Shown here piece after piece: positions 6,463 through 14,377 of a DNA stretch of 18,174 nucleotides. Source of the stretch: Bacillota bacterium (lineage in GTDB: Bacteria; Bacillota_I; Bacilli_A; RF39; UBA660); NCBI GenBank assembly GCA_023391185.1, contig JAEWBI010000043.1:1-18174 (forward strand). The letters run 5' to 3'. The position numbers and the translations under genes are program-made. The stretch's first letter is position 1. Every line of letters begins with the position of its first letter. A model generated the notes under the pieces. That model was not told the origin of the DNA. It saw only the letters and a program-made list of their open reading frames with translations, and did no database searches.

Positions 6463-7978
6463 GCTTAATGTGTTTACAAATTAAACTTACATATTCATGA
6501 TTTTTTGCTAAAAGTGAATCTAAAAAATTCTTGTTATCACTAAAATCACTAGGTAATAAACTATTTTCTTCAAGCACTTCATATTGCTCAAGAATTGTTT
6601 CTTGATTATAATTTATAGCAGCAGATATTTCATTTAACACTTCACTAGAACAGTTTAATAAATATTCATCAAATTCTTCAAGTGAATATCCTTTTATTTT
6701 ACGATAAATCATTTCATAAAATAAATTATCTGTTTCTTCAATTAATTTATAACTATTTAAATAAGCTAAGGTTTTATTTTTTTTATTACTAATTCTTTTT
6801 TCTGATTCAATATGTTTATCAAGCAATACTCTATAGTTATTTCTTTCATTAATTAATTCTGAAATTTCTTTACGTGTTCCATCGCTATTATATTCATATT
6901 TTAACCATTTATTTAGTTTTATAAAGTCTGGATTAGCTATCAATAAATTATCAAATTTGTCTTCTATTTCATAATACTTTTTTGAAGTACGTGATACCTT
7001 ATATCTGATTAACTTATCTTCTTTATTCTTCTTTAACTGGTAATAATCTTTATGCTCATATTCACCTAAATCGTTTACTAAATCTGTATAACCATTAACA
7101 TCAGCAAGTATCTCATTTTCAAAGTGATCATGGTTTTTCATATAATAATCATGATCATTATATAAAAATATTTTATACTTTTGTTGCATATACATATTTC
7201 TATCAAAAAAAGGATATTGCATACTTGCTTGTTCTTCTATTTTTGCGTGCGCTAACTCATGATAAATTACTTCAAGTAAAGCAAAATCAACATTTCTTTT
7301 AAAACTTAACAATCTCATCATTTTAAGAGTAGTTAAATTTAAATTTATTACATTATTGCTACTACAGTTACCTGTGCACTTAAGATATTCATTAGTTCTC
7401 TTTAAAGTTAATTTTATATTTCTAGTAGCTTTTGTTTTATTCAAATATTCCATTAAAGTTATAGGATTACTTGTAACTTTAATAGAATAATCAGATGCTT
7501 TTTTCTTTAATAAACAATCACAAAAAACTCTCAATTCATCATTTTTTCTACTATTTAAAATACCACTAAAAATAGGCGGACATATCTTCTTATTAATATG
7601 TGTCGCTATAAATTTATCCATCCACATTGACTCAATAGTATTATTGTGTGTTGTATATTTAATATTATCTTTTAAATAATTAAATATTTCTTCATCACTT
7701 AATAAAGCAATCCCATTCATATACTTCTCATAACTCATATATGTAAGTGGTTCTGCATATTCATAATACAATTCCTTATTTGTCGCTAATTTAACTAATA
7801 TAGGATTAAGAAACTTCTCCTTGTTTGTTGAGAATAATATTTCTCCCGCAAAGTTTTCCACCTCGATAAAATGATTTATCCTTTTAAAATTAGCAATCAT
7901 TTCTTCTACATTCGTGTTTTCATCAATAAAGTCTAATTCCCTATTCAACTTAAAATACAGTTTATCTAAACTGTCCAT
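6446..7978 (-). CDS. Uncharacterised protein with HExxH zincin-like motif
   Basis: I do not recognise this 510-residue protein as a named family. It contains H240-E-L-A-H244 in the setting LLEVIYHELAHAKIEEQ, typical of zinc metallopeptidases. About 45 residues later comes FENEILADVNGY (286-297), where E289 or D293 could be the third ligand, as in ExxAD-type zincins. The motif spacing is plausible, but the fold is unproven. C133, C153, C155, C201 and C205 are scattered, with C201-x3-C205 the closest to a metal motif. There is no signal peptide or membrane helix, so it is probably cytosolic. The C-terminal half is charged and helical. It is monocistronic with its own promoter and terminator, between pheT and yqfC. 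GGTG lies 8 nt before the ATG. Confidence 0.85.
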   Translation of the reverse strand: MDSLDKLYFKLNRELDFIDENTNVEEMIANFKRINHFIEVENFAGEILFSTNKEKFLNPILVKLATNKELYYEYAEPLTYMSYEKYMNGIALLSDEEIFNYLKDNIKYTTHNNTIESMWMDKFIATHINKKICPPIFSGILNSRKNDELRVFCDCLLKKKASDYSIKVTSNPITLMEYLNKTKATRNIKLTLKRTNEYLKCTGNCSSNNVINLNLTTLKMMRLLSFKRNVDFALLEVIYHELAHAKIEEQASMQYPFFDRNMYMQQKYKIFLYNDHDYYMKNHDHFENEILADVNGYTDLVNDLGEYEHKDYYQLKKNKEDKLIRYKVSRTSKKYYEIEDKFDNLLIANPDFIKLNKWLKYEYNSDGTRKEISELINERNNYRVLLDKHIESEKRISNKKNKTLAYLNSYKLIEETDNLFYEMIYRKIKGYSLEEFDEYLLNCSSEVLNEISAAINYNQETILEQYEVLEENSLLPSDFSDNKNFLDSLLAKNHEYVSLICKHIKQKKIK

Positions 7979-8005
7979 ATATATTTCACCAAATTTCCGA
8001 AAGAT

Positions 8006-8033
8006 ATTATATCACTTTTATTAATTAAGTCAA
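8006..8033 (-). promoter_or_regulatory. Sigma-A promoter of the HExxH protein gene
   Basis: Minus strand: -35 TTGACT (8033-8028), 16-bp spacer, -10 TATAAT (8011-8006). It lies directly after the pheT terminator and 27 bp before the ATG, so the gene is transcribed separately. Confidence 0.7.
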
Positions 8034-8036
8034 ATT

Positions 8037-8062
8037 AAAAAAGAAGATATATCTATCTTCTT
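8037..8062 (-). terminator. Terminator of pheS-pheT
   Basis: Minus strand: AAGAAGATA (8062-8054), loop GATA, TATCTTCTT (8049-8041), 9 perfect pairs, with a run of six T (8042-8037). The pheT stop codon TAG (8053-8055) lies at the loop. Confidence 0.85.
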
Positions 8063-10425
8063 AGTTTTGCATTCATTTTTGACTCAACATCAGTAATTAT
8101 TTTATTAAATACTGTTAGAACTTCTTCATCATTTAGTGTCTTAGTTGGATCAGAGAAAGTAAGTGAAAAAGCAATTGATTTTTCCTCAGCACCAACATTT
8201 TCCCCAACATATACATCAAATATATCTATATTTGTAAGTAATCTTCCACCTGATTTTTTTATTTGAGTCATTATATCACCAGCAGTTACACTTTTATTAA
8301 CTACAAAGGCCATATCTTTACTTATTTCAGGATATTTTGTAGGCTCTTTATACTTAATTGGTTTTATAGTTTTAGAAACTAGTTTTGTTAAACTTAATTC
8401 TGCTAAATAAATATCATCTTTTTTTAATGAAGGATGAATTTTTCCAATAATACCTATTTCTTCTCTATCAAGCATTATTTTTGCTGATACACCTGGATGT
8501 AAATCATTTATAGTTCCTTTTTCAAAAGCATATCTATTCTTAAATCCAAGATAATCAAGAATATTTTCAATTATTCCCTTTATTAAATAAAAATCGACTT
8601 TAATCTTATTACTTTGCCAGTCGTTTATTATATAGTTACCCTTCATTAGTATTGCAATTTTAGAATCTTCTACTAAATACTTATCATATGTCTTGCTTAT
8701 TTCATAAAGCATTATATCGTTAACTTTACGGGCTTTATTATAATCATAAACATTAATTAATGAAGGAATTAAAGAAGTACGAACTACTGATTTATCCATA
8801 CTCATTGGATTAGGTAATTCAACTTTTTCTTTTGATTCATAATTAAACAATTGTGCCATTTCTGGACTAACTAGAGTATAACACTTACTTTCATTTAATC
8901 CTAAACCACGAAGACGTTTTGATATTAATTTACGATATTTAATATCACCTTTATATTCGCCCTTTTTTATTCCACATTCTGGTAAAGTAGAAACTAAATT
9001 ATGGTATCCATAGAGTCTTCCAATTTCTTCAGCAATGTCATTAATATTTGAATCAATGTCTAAACGACGATTTGGAATAGTAACGATAAATTTTCCATCT
9101 TTTAGTTCAAAAGGAAAATCTAATCTATTAAGTTCAATTTCCATATCTTTTTCACTAACTGTAATACCAAGCATTTTATTTATGTCTTCTGGAATAAACT
9201 CTACTATTTTTGGTGTTTTATCTATTTTATCGTGTTTAATAGTACCTGATAAAATATTAGCTCCAGCATATTTTTCTAGTAAATGACATGCCCTATTAAT
9301 GGCTTTTTCAGTGTATTCAAAGTTTAATCCTTTACCATATCTAATTGAAGCTTCACTTCTTAAATTTAAATTATTTGCTGTATATCTTATACTTGTAGCA
9401 CTAAATATAGCACTCTCTATTAAAATGTTTTTTGTATTTACATCAACTTCAGTGTTTAGACCACCCATAACACCAGCGATACATACTGCTTTATTGCTAT
9501 CAGTAATTACTATATCAGTATCTTTTAGTTGTCTTTCTTTACCATCTAAAGTTGTAATTATTTCATCATTTAAAGCATCTCTTACAACTATTTTATCACC
9601 TAATTTATCTTTATCAAAGAAATGCATAGGCTGACCATATTCAAGCATTACATAATTTGATATATCAACAACATTGTTAATAGGTCTCATGCCAGCTGAT
9701 AATAAACGTTTCTTTATAAACTCTGGTGATTCACCAATTTTTACATCTGTTACCATTTTAGCTAAATAATATGGACATTTTTCAGTCTCTACACTTAAAC
9801 CAAAGTGATTCTTTATATCATCAGTTGTAGATATAAAACTTTCATTTGGTAAAGTAACTTTACGATTCAAAATGGAACCAATTTCATAAGCGAATCCTAT
9901 ATGATAATAGCAATCATTATTACGATGTTTATGTACATCAAGTTCATATAAAGTATCATCTAGTTCTAAATAAGTTAGAGGATCTTTACCAACTGGCGCA
10001 TTTTCATCTAGTTCATGAATACCTTTGTTGTAATTTTCTTCAGTTTTTTCTTCAAGTCCTAATTCAAATAAAGCGCAAATCATACCATCAGATTCAACAT
10101 TTCTAATATTACCTTTTTTAATTTGAAAATCTCCTGGTAGAATAGCACCTGGTAAAGCTACTATTACCTTAATGTTTTCGCGAACATTAGATGCACCACA
10201 AACAATTTGCTTTATTTCAGTACCTACATCAACTTTACAAACATGTAAATGATCAGAATCAGGATGGTTATAACATTCAATTACTTTACCTATAACTAAA
10301 TTATCAATATGATTAGTTATAACTTTTTCAACATTTACACCGGCTTTTGTTATTTTAACCGCAAGTTCTTTTAAATTTTGATCTTCTATATCAATGTAAT
10401 CTTTTACCCAGTTTAAACTAATCAT
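8053..10425 (-). CDS. pheT: Phenylalanyl-tRNA synthetase beta subunit
   Basis: The beta subunit of the (alpha-beta)2 enzyme that charges tRNA-Phe. At 790 residues it has the full bacterial layout: an EMAP/tRNA-binding domain at about 40-150 (VIGKVIECYNHPDSDHLHVCKVDVG), B3/B4 editing domain at about 205-370 (PINNVVDISNYVMLEYGQPMHFFD), B5 domain at about 405-475, catalytic-like core, and C-terminal ferredoxin-fold anticodon-binding domain from about 697 (KYPEISKDMAF). The ATG overlaps the pheS stop (TAATG), with AAAGGA upstream. It is expressed with pheS under the T-box. Confidence 0.98.
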   Translation of the reverse strand: MISLNWVKDYIDIEDQNLKELAVKITKAGVNVEKVITNHIDNLVIGKVIECYNHPDSDHLHVCKVDVGTEIKQIVCGASNVRENIKVIVALPGAILPGDFQIKKGNIRNVESDGMICALFELGLEEKTEENYNKGIHELDENAPVGKDPLTYLELDDTLYELDVHKHRNNDCYYHIGFAYEIGSILNRKVTLPNESFISTTDDIKNHFGLSVETEKCPYYLAKMVTDVKIGESPEFIKKRLLSAGMRPINNVVDISNYVMLEYGQPMHFFDKDKLGDKIVVRDALNDEIITTLDGKERQLKDTDIVITDSNKAVCIAGVMGGLNTEVDVNTKNILIESAIFSATSIRYTANNLNLRSEASIRYGKGLNFEYTEKAINRACHLLEKYAGANILSGTIKHDKIDKTPKIVEFIPEDINKMLGITVSEKDMEIELNRLDFPFELKDGKFIVTIPNRRLDIDSNINDIAEEIGRLYGYHNLVSTLPECGIKKGEYKGDIKYRKLISKRLRGLGLNESKCYTLVSPEMAQLFNYESKEKVELPNPMSMDKSVVRTSLIPSLINVYDYNKARKVNDIMLYEISKTYDKYLVEDSKIAILMKGNYIINDWQSNKIKVDFYLIKGIIENILDYLGFKNRYAFEKGTINDLHPGVSAKIMLDREEIGIIGKIHPSLKKDDIYLAELSLTKLVSKTIKPIKYKEPTKYPEISKDMAFVVNKSVTAGDIMTQIKKSGGRLLTNIDIFDVYVGENVGAEEKSIAFSLTFSDPTKTLNDEEVLTVFNKIITDVESKMNAKLRR

Positions 10426-11468
10426 TATTCCGCATCCTTTCTATCAAATACTTTACTTTCTCTTAAGTCTGTTGTATAGAATGTTCTAACATCATTTATA
10501 CCATATTTAATCATAGCTAATCTTTCTGCTCCAAAACCAAAAGCAAATCCTGTCCATTCTTTTGGATCATAACCACAGTTTCTAAGTACGTTAGGATGAA
10601 CTATCCCAGCTCCTGACACGGTTATCCAACCTGTATTTTTGCATATACTGCATCCTTTTCCATGACAATTGAAACAGCTAATATCTGTTTCAACAGATGG
10701 TTCAGTAAACTGATAATAACTTGGTCTAAATCTAGTTTGGCAATCTTCACCAAATAGTTTTTTTGCAATAGTATCAAAAGTGCCTTTTAAATCAGATAAA
10801 CTAACATTTTTATCTACAAGAAGACCTTCAATTTGCATGAATTGATGTGAATGAGTTGCATCGTCATCATCTCTTCTATATGTTTTACCAGGACATATCA
10901 TTCTAATAGGAGTTTTACCTTCACCAGCTAACATAGCTCTAGCTTGTACTGGCGATGTCTGACTACGAAGTAATATTTCCTCATCTTTTATATAGAATGT
11001 ATCTTGAGCATCTCTAGCTGGATGGCCCTTTGGTATATTTAACATTTCAAAGTTATACTTATCTTCCTCTATCTCTGGACCATCAATTACATCAAACCCC
11101 ATTGACATAAGTAGTTCTTCAACTTCTTCAACTATTTTTTCAAGTATATTAGGAGTACCAACAGAAACCTTAGTTGATGGTAAACTTATGTCAATGCTTT
11201 CATTTTCTAGTTTTTCATTTAATAACTTAGTCTCAATTTCTTTTGCTTTTTCTTCAATTAAGTTAGTCGCAGATGTCTTTAAACTATTAAGTTGAGCCCC
11301 AAAAATTTTCTTATCTTCAATGGATAATTCAGCAAGTCTACTAGATAAACTACTAATACTACCTTTTTTTCCTAGATATTCTACTCTTAAATCATTTAAC
11401 TGGTTTACAGTATCAATACTAGCAATTTTAAGTTCAAGACCACTTAATATTTCTTCTAAATCTTTCAT
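10425..11468 (-). CDS. pheS: Phenylalanyl-tRNA synthetase alpha subunit
   Basis: Catalytic class II alpha subunit, 347 residues from the ATG at 11468. This start is chosen because AGGAGG (11480-11475) lies 6 nt upstream; an upstream in-frame codon at 11495 lies inside the T-box terminator. Seen are the N-terminal coiled coil (about 1-90), GHPARDAQDTFY, the motif 2 region RSQTSPVQARAM, a Cys cluster C-x2-C-x3-C-x2-C followed by SGAGIVHPNVL, and motif 3 GFGAERLAM. The usual RTHTSPVQ is RSQTSPVQ here, a mild substitution. TAATG overlap with pheT. Confidence 0.97.
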   Translation of the reverse strand: MKDLEEILSGLELKIASIDTVNQLNDLRVEYLGKKGSISSLSSRLAELSIEDKKIFGAQLNSLKTSATNLIEEKAKEIETKLLNEKLENESIDISLPSTKVSVGTPNILEKIVEEVEELLMSMGFDVIDGPEIEEDKYNFEMLNIPKGHPARDAQDTFYIKDEEILLRSQTSPVQARAMLAGEGKTPIRMICPGKTYRRDDDDATHSHQFMQIEGLLVDKNVSLSDLKGTFDTIAKKLFGEDCQTRFRPSYYQFTEPSVETDISCFNCHGKGCSICKNTGWITVSGAGIVHPNVLRNCGYDPKEWTGFAFGFGAERLAMIKYGINDVRTFYTTDLRESKVFDRKDAE

Positions 11469-11484
11469 TTTATTCCTCCTTAAC

Positions 11485-11518
11485 AAAAAAATCACATCCT
11501 ATAATAAGGACGTGATTT
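11485..11518 (-). terminator. T-box terminator before pheS
   Basis: Minus strand: AAATCACGTCCT (11518-11507), loop TATTAT, AGGATGTGATTT (11500-11489), 12 pairs with one G-U, and seven T (11491-11485). The 5' arm reuses antiterminator bases (CCTT side), the classical exclusive arrangement. Confidence 0.9.
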
Positions 11519-11704
11519 TGACGTGATACCACCTTAATTCGTAATCATTAATAATAATTACCTCAAGATTATAACGCATCACCGTTGTAAATTTTTTTCA
11601 CAAAGCTCCAAGACGAATTCATAAAATACCATTGTTTATTTCCACCAACCATAAACTCTCTATAAATAATTAATTCTATTACTACTTCTCTTCATCGCTT
11701 TAAC
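11485..11704 (-). promoter_or_regulatory. T-box riboswitch (tRNA-Phe) upstream of pheS
   Basis: A complete T-box on the minus strand. Stem I begins GCGATGAAGAGAAGTAGTA (from 11697) and continues through AGAGAG and the distal GGTTGGTGGAAA segment. The specifier is probably UUC (11617-11615), a Phe codon. The T-box itself, AAGGTGGTATCACG (11537-11524), offers UGGU for a tRNA with discriminator A, as in tRNA-Phe. Uncharged tRNA-Phe should stabilise the antiterminator and allow pheST expression. Confidence 0.93.
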
Positions 11705-11710
11705 GCTTAT

Positions 11711-11739
11711 ATTATAACATATAATATATTATTTGTTAA
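11711..11739 (-). promoter_or_regulatory. Sigma-A promoter of the pheST T-box
   Basis: Minus strand: -35 TTAACA (11739-11734), 17-bp spacer, -10 TATAAT (11716-11711). The -35 box lies inside the last codons of gltX. No terminator is seen after gltX, so some readthrough into the leader may occur and would be filtered by the T-box. Confidence 0.65.
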
Positions 11740-13390
11740 ATATTTTTTCAATACGATTTTTTAATCTTTCAACACCAATTAACTTCATTATATCATGAAG
11801 ATCTGGTGTCATACTTCTTTTGGTAACTGCTACTCTAATAACCATAGAAACATCAGCTACACTACCTTTGTAATTATCTGGATTAGCTTTATATTCTTTC
11901 ATATCACTAGCGTATCCTAATTCATCACATAATTCTTTCATTCTATTAAACCAAGTATTATTATCATCACTAGGATTATAATATTTGCTCATATATAGTT
12001 CTAATATTGATTTTATTTCATTCAAATCATTAATATTTTTGAATTCATATTCAGAATTATCTTCATAAAATAACTCATCGTACATATACCAAAACTCTTT
12101 TTTAACATCTGAATAGTTGCTTAAATCTTTTCTTGGTTTTGCTATTTCTCTTTCAATATTAAGTAAATTTATTGAATAATCTTTATCTTTACTAAATACT
12201 TCTAAGAATTCTTTATCATATTCACCAAAATAAGTTAAGCATCTTTCGTATAAATCACTAGCTTTTAAATTACTAATATATATTTTAGAAATATTATTTA
12301 ATTTATCTAAATCAAATAATGCCCCACTTGTATTCATTTTGTTAAATTCAAATTTAAAGTCACTAAATGATTTAGTTTTATTTTGATTATACCACTCTTC
12401 AAAATTACTATTAGTTACAGTCGCTAGATAAAGCATTACTGCTTCATAAGGAACTCCAAGTTCATGATAAAAACTCATCGCACATTCTGGATCTTTTCTC
12501 TTACTTAATTTTCTAACACTACCATTGTCATTTTTCATAAGTGGTGAAATATGACAATACTTAGGTGCTTCAAAACCAAACATTTCAAATAATTGGACAT
12601 GTAAAGGTAATGAAGGAAGCCATTCATCTCCTCTTATTACATGTGTTGTACGCATTAAATGATCGTCAACTAAATGCGCAAAATGATAAGTTGGAAGTCC
12701 ATCACTTTTCATGATTACAACATCTATATCATTTTCAGGCATTTCAATTTGACCTCTTATTAAGTCATTAAATCTAATTTTATTTTCAAAATTTCCAGGT
12801 GATTTTAGTCTTATAACATATTTTTCACCTTTTTTAATTCTTTCAACAGCTTCTTCTGGAGCTATAAATCTACAATTAGCATTTTTTCCATAATAACCAA
12901 TACGCATTTTTTTCTTTGTTTGATATTCTCTTAATTCTTCAAGTGTTTCAGAAGAACAAAAACATGGATATGCTTTACCTTGTTCAATTAAATACTTTAT
13001 AAATGCTTTATAAATAGATGCTCTCTGACTTTGAATATATGGTCCATAGTTTCCAACAGCTTCTTCTTCATTGATTGGTCCTTCATTAAAAGTTATTCCA
13101 AATTCTTTTAAACCATTAATAATAGTATTAATTCCATTATCAATTGTTCTTTTTGTATCAGTATCTTCTATTCTAAGATAAAATACACCATCTGTTTGCT
13201 TTGCAAAAGTACTTCCTGTAAAACTAGCAAGTAATGCACCAATATGAATAAATCCCGTAGGGCTTGGAGCATATCTTGTTACGACAGCTTTCTTATCCAA
13301 ATCCCTACTAGGATATTTCTTTTCATAGTCATCAATTGTTAGTGTAATATCAGGAAAAATTAAATCAGCTAAGATTTTATTTTCTTCCAT
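11729..13390 (-). CDS. gltX: Glutamyl-tRNA synthetase (class I), divergent form
   Basis: Charges tRNA-Glu, and possibly tRNA-Gln if the cell uses GatCAB. The 553-residue class I enzyme has APSPTGFIHIGA (41-52) as the HIGH motif, FYLRIEDTDTKRT (70-82), a partial C-x-C zinc pair (C143, C145), the YHFAHLVDDHLM stretch, and KLSKR (294-298) as KMSKS. It is longer than typical bacterial GluRS (about 480-500) through a ~36-residue N-terminal extension before the Rossmann fold. HIGA replaces the more common HIGG. AGAGGTG precedes the ATG. It lies 18 bp after the two small unknown genes and is probably co-transcribed with them. No T-box is associated. Confidence 0.93.
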   Translation of the reverse strand: MEENKILADLIFPDITLTIDDYEKKYPSRDLDKKAVVTRYAPSPTGFIHIGALLASFTGSTFAKQTDGVFYLRIEDTDTKRTIDNGINTIINGLKEFGITFNEGPINEEEAVGNYGPYIQSQRASIYKAFIKYLIEQGKAYPCFCSSETLEELREYQTKKKMRIGYYGKNANCRFIAPEEAVERIKKGEKYVIRLKSPGNFENKIRFNDLIRGQIEMPENDIDVVIMKSDGLPTYHFAHLVDDHLMRTTHVIRGDEWLPSLPLHVQLFEMFGFEAPKYCHISPLMKNDNGSVRKLSKRKDPECAMSFYHELGVPYEAVMLYLATVTNSNFEEWYNQNKTKSFSDFKFEFNKMNTSGALFDLDKLNNISKIYISNLKASDLYERCLTYFGEYDKEFLEVFSKDKDYSINLLNIEREIAKPRKDLSNYSDVKKEFWYMYDELFYEDNSEYEFKNINDLNEIKSILELYMSKYYNPSDDNNTWFNRMKELCDELGYASDMKEYKANPDNYKGSVADVSMVIRVAVTKRSMTPDLHDIMKLIGVERLKNRIEKIFNK

Positions 13391-13408
13391 AATTCACCTC
13401 TTATATTT

Positions 13409-13825
13409 TTATGCTATCTTTGTTAATCCAAGATTATTCTGTTTCATAGCAGTAACAATCTCACTTGCTCCAGTTATTTCTGGGCATTCTTTTGTTTCAC
13501 TTATAGTAGCAGCATTATTAACAATATTTGCTTCAATAAATGATAAATTATCTTCATTTACTACTTGCTGTACTATTTCCTTTTGAATTTTTCCAAAATT
13601 ACTTTTAGTCGCCAAAACTTGTTCATTTTCAATCTCATAGTTTGCCTGTTCAATAGTATCAAATATTTTTTCAGGTTCTTTCACTTGCATGGCAATGCCT
13701 TTCATTATTGCATTGCTATCATTAGAGAAATATGCATTACATATATCCTCAATTTTCATCGTAGAACCTAATGTCAAATTAGCTAAAGCTAGTGCTTTTT
13801 CTTTATTCATTATCTTCACACTCAT
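13409..13825 (-). CDS. Uncharacterised small protein, gltX-linked
   Basis: I do not recognise this protein (138 residues from 13825, or 133 from the ATG at 13810; neither start has a strong ribosome site). It has no signal peptide, membrane segment or obvious motif and is predicted mainly helical, with moderate acidity and many Asn/Ile. It overlaps the gene before it by 8 or 23 bp and ends 18 bp before gltX, so the three are probably one transcript. It is likely a real gene because of the tight coupling and normal codon use. Confidence 0.65.
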   Translation of the reverse strand: MSVKIMNKEKALALANLTLGSTMKIEDICNAYFSNDSNAIMKGIAMQVKEPEKIFDTIEQANYEIENEQVLATKSNFGKIQKEIVQQVVNEDNLSFIEANIVNNAATISETKECPEITGASEIVTAMKQNNLGLTKIA

Positions 13826-14216
13826 TTCCGACTAAAAAATTAGTTATCATTTCAGTAACACCAACATTTAAGGCTTTTAACCTTCCATCTGTGTCAAATC
13901 CATAAAAATTATCTTTTGCAGATATAATTGTAAGAACAGCAAACATTAATTCATGTTTAGCATCGGCATCTTGTAACTTTAATTCATTTAAATATAAAAC
14001 ATTTTCTTTAGGATTATAATCGCAGGAATCCTTTGTTATATATTTACTACCCTTTTTAATTCTCAATCTTTTTATTCTCTCGTTAAAGTTTGATAAATCA
14101 ACTTCATTAAAAGTTTGATGAAAGACTGTAATTAACTGTTTGAAATTGTCTTTTAAAGCTTCACTTAAACTTTCGTTAGCAGATATGGCTTCGTAAGATT
14201 TATTTAGTTCATCCAT
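13803..14216 (-). CDS. Uncharacterised small protein, first gene of the gltX unit
   Basis: A 137-residue protein of no family I recognise, acidic overall with a basic patch (ERIKRLRIKKGSKYITK, about 46-62). It is soluble, with no signal or membrane helix. The ATG at 14216 is preferred over the GTG one codon upstream because GGTG is then 8 nt away. It overlaps the next small gene, and both may work together. The segment KHELMFAVLTII resembles a helix but is not an HExxH motif. Confidence 0.65.
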   Translation of the reverse strand: MDELNKSYEAISANESLSEALKDNFKQLITVFHQTFNEVDLSNFNERIKRLRIKKGSKYITKDSCDYNPKENVLYLNELKLQDADAKHELMFAVLTIISAKDNFYGFDTDGRLKALNVGVTEMITNFLVGNECEDNE

Positions 14217-14305
14217 CACATATCACCATCTTCATTTTATCATATTTTTCACATTATTAACATAAAAATTCTTCAATTCTTAATATTAATGGCTACTTGT
14301 TTTCT

Positions 14306-14334
14306 ATTATATAATATTTGGGAAATATATACAA
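14306..14334 (-). promoter_or_regulatory. Probable promoter of the small-gene/gltX unit
   Basis: Minus strand: -10 TATAAT (14311-14306), 17-bp spacer, and a weaker -35 TTGTAT (14334-14329). It lies just after the terminator of the HAAS gene. The leader to the first ATG is about 85 nt, with no strong structure noticed. Confidence 0.5.
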
Positions 14335-14338
14335 CAAT

Positions 14339-14367
14339 AAAAGAAATAGTTTGACACTATTTCTTTT
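14339..14367 (-). terminator. Terminator after the padR-HAAS pair
   Basis: Inverted repeat AAAAGAAATAG (14339-14349) and CTATTTCTTTT (14357-14367), 11 pairs, 7-nt loop. On the minus strand four T then ATT follow, a fair terminator. The plus strand has a longer T run but no gene converges on it. Confidence 0.7.
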
Positions 14368-14377
14368 TTATTTTACA

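Noticed and set aside
9035..9634. Plus-strand open frames opposite pheT
   Set aside because: They are antisense to well conserved pheT sequence and show no recognisable protein features.
11469..11495. Upstream in-frame start extending pheS by nine codons
   Set aside because: It would begin inside the T-box terminator and skip the AGGAGG site just before the ATG at 11468.
13803..14216. KHEL segment as a possible HExxH protease motif
   Set aside because: The sequence is KHELMFA without a second His at the required position.
14339..14375. Strong plus-strand hairpin with T run, as a possible small RNA terminator
   Set aside because: No plus-strand promoter or gene leads to it; it is better explained as the minus-strand terminator of the HAAS gene, symmetrical by its nature.
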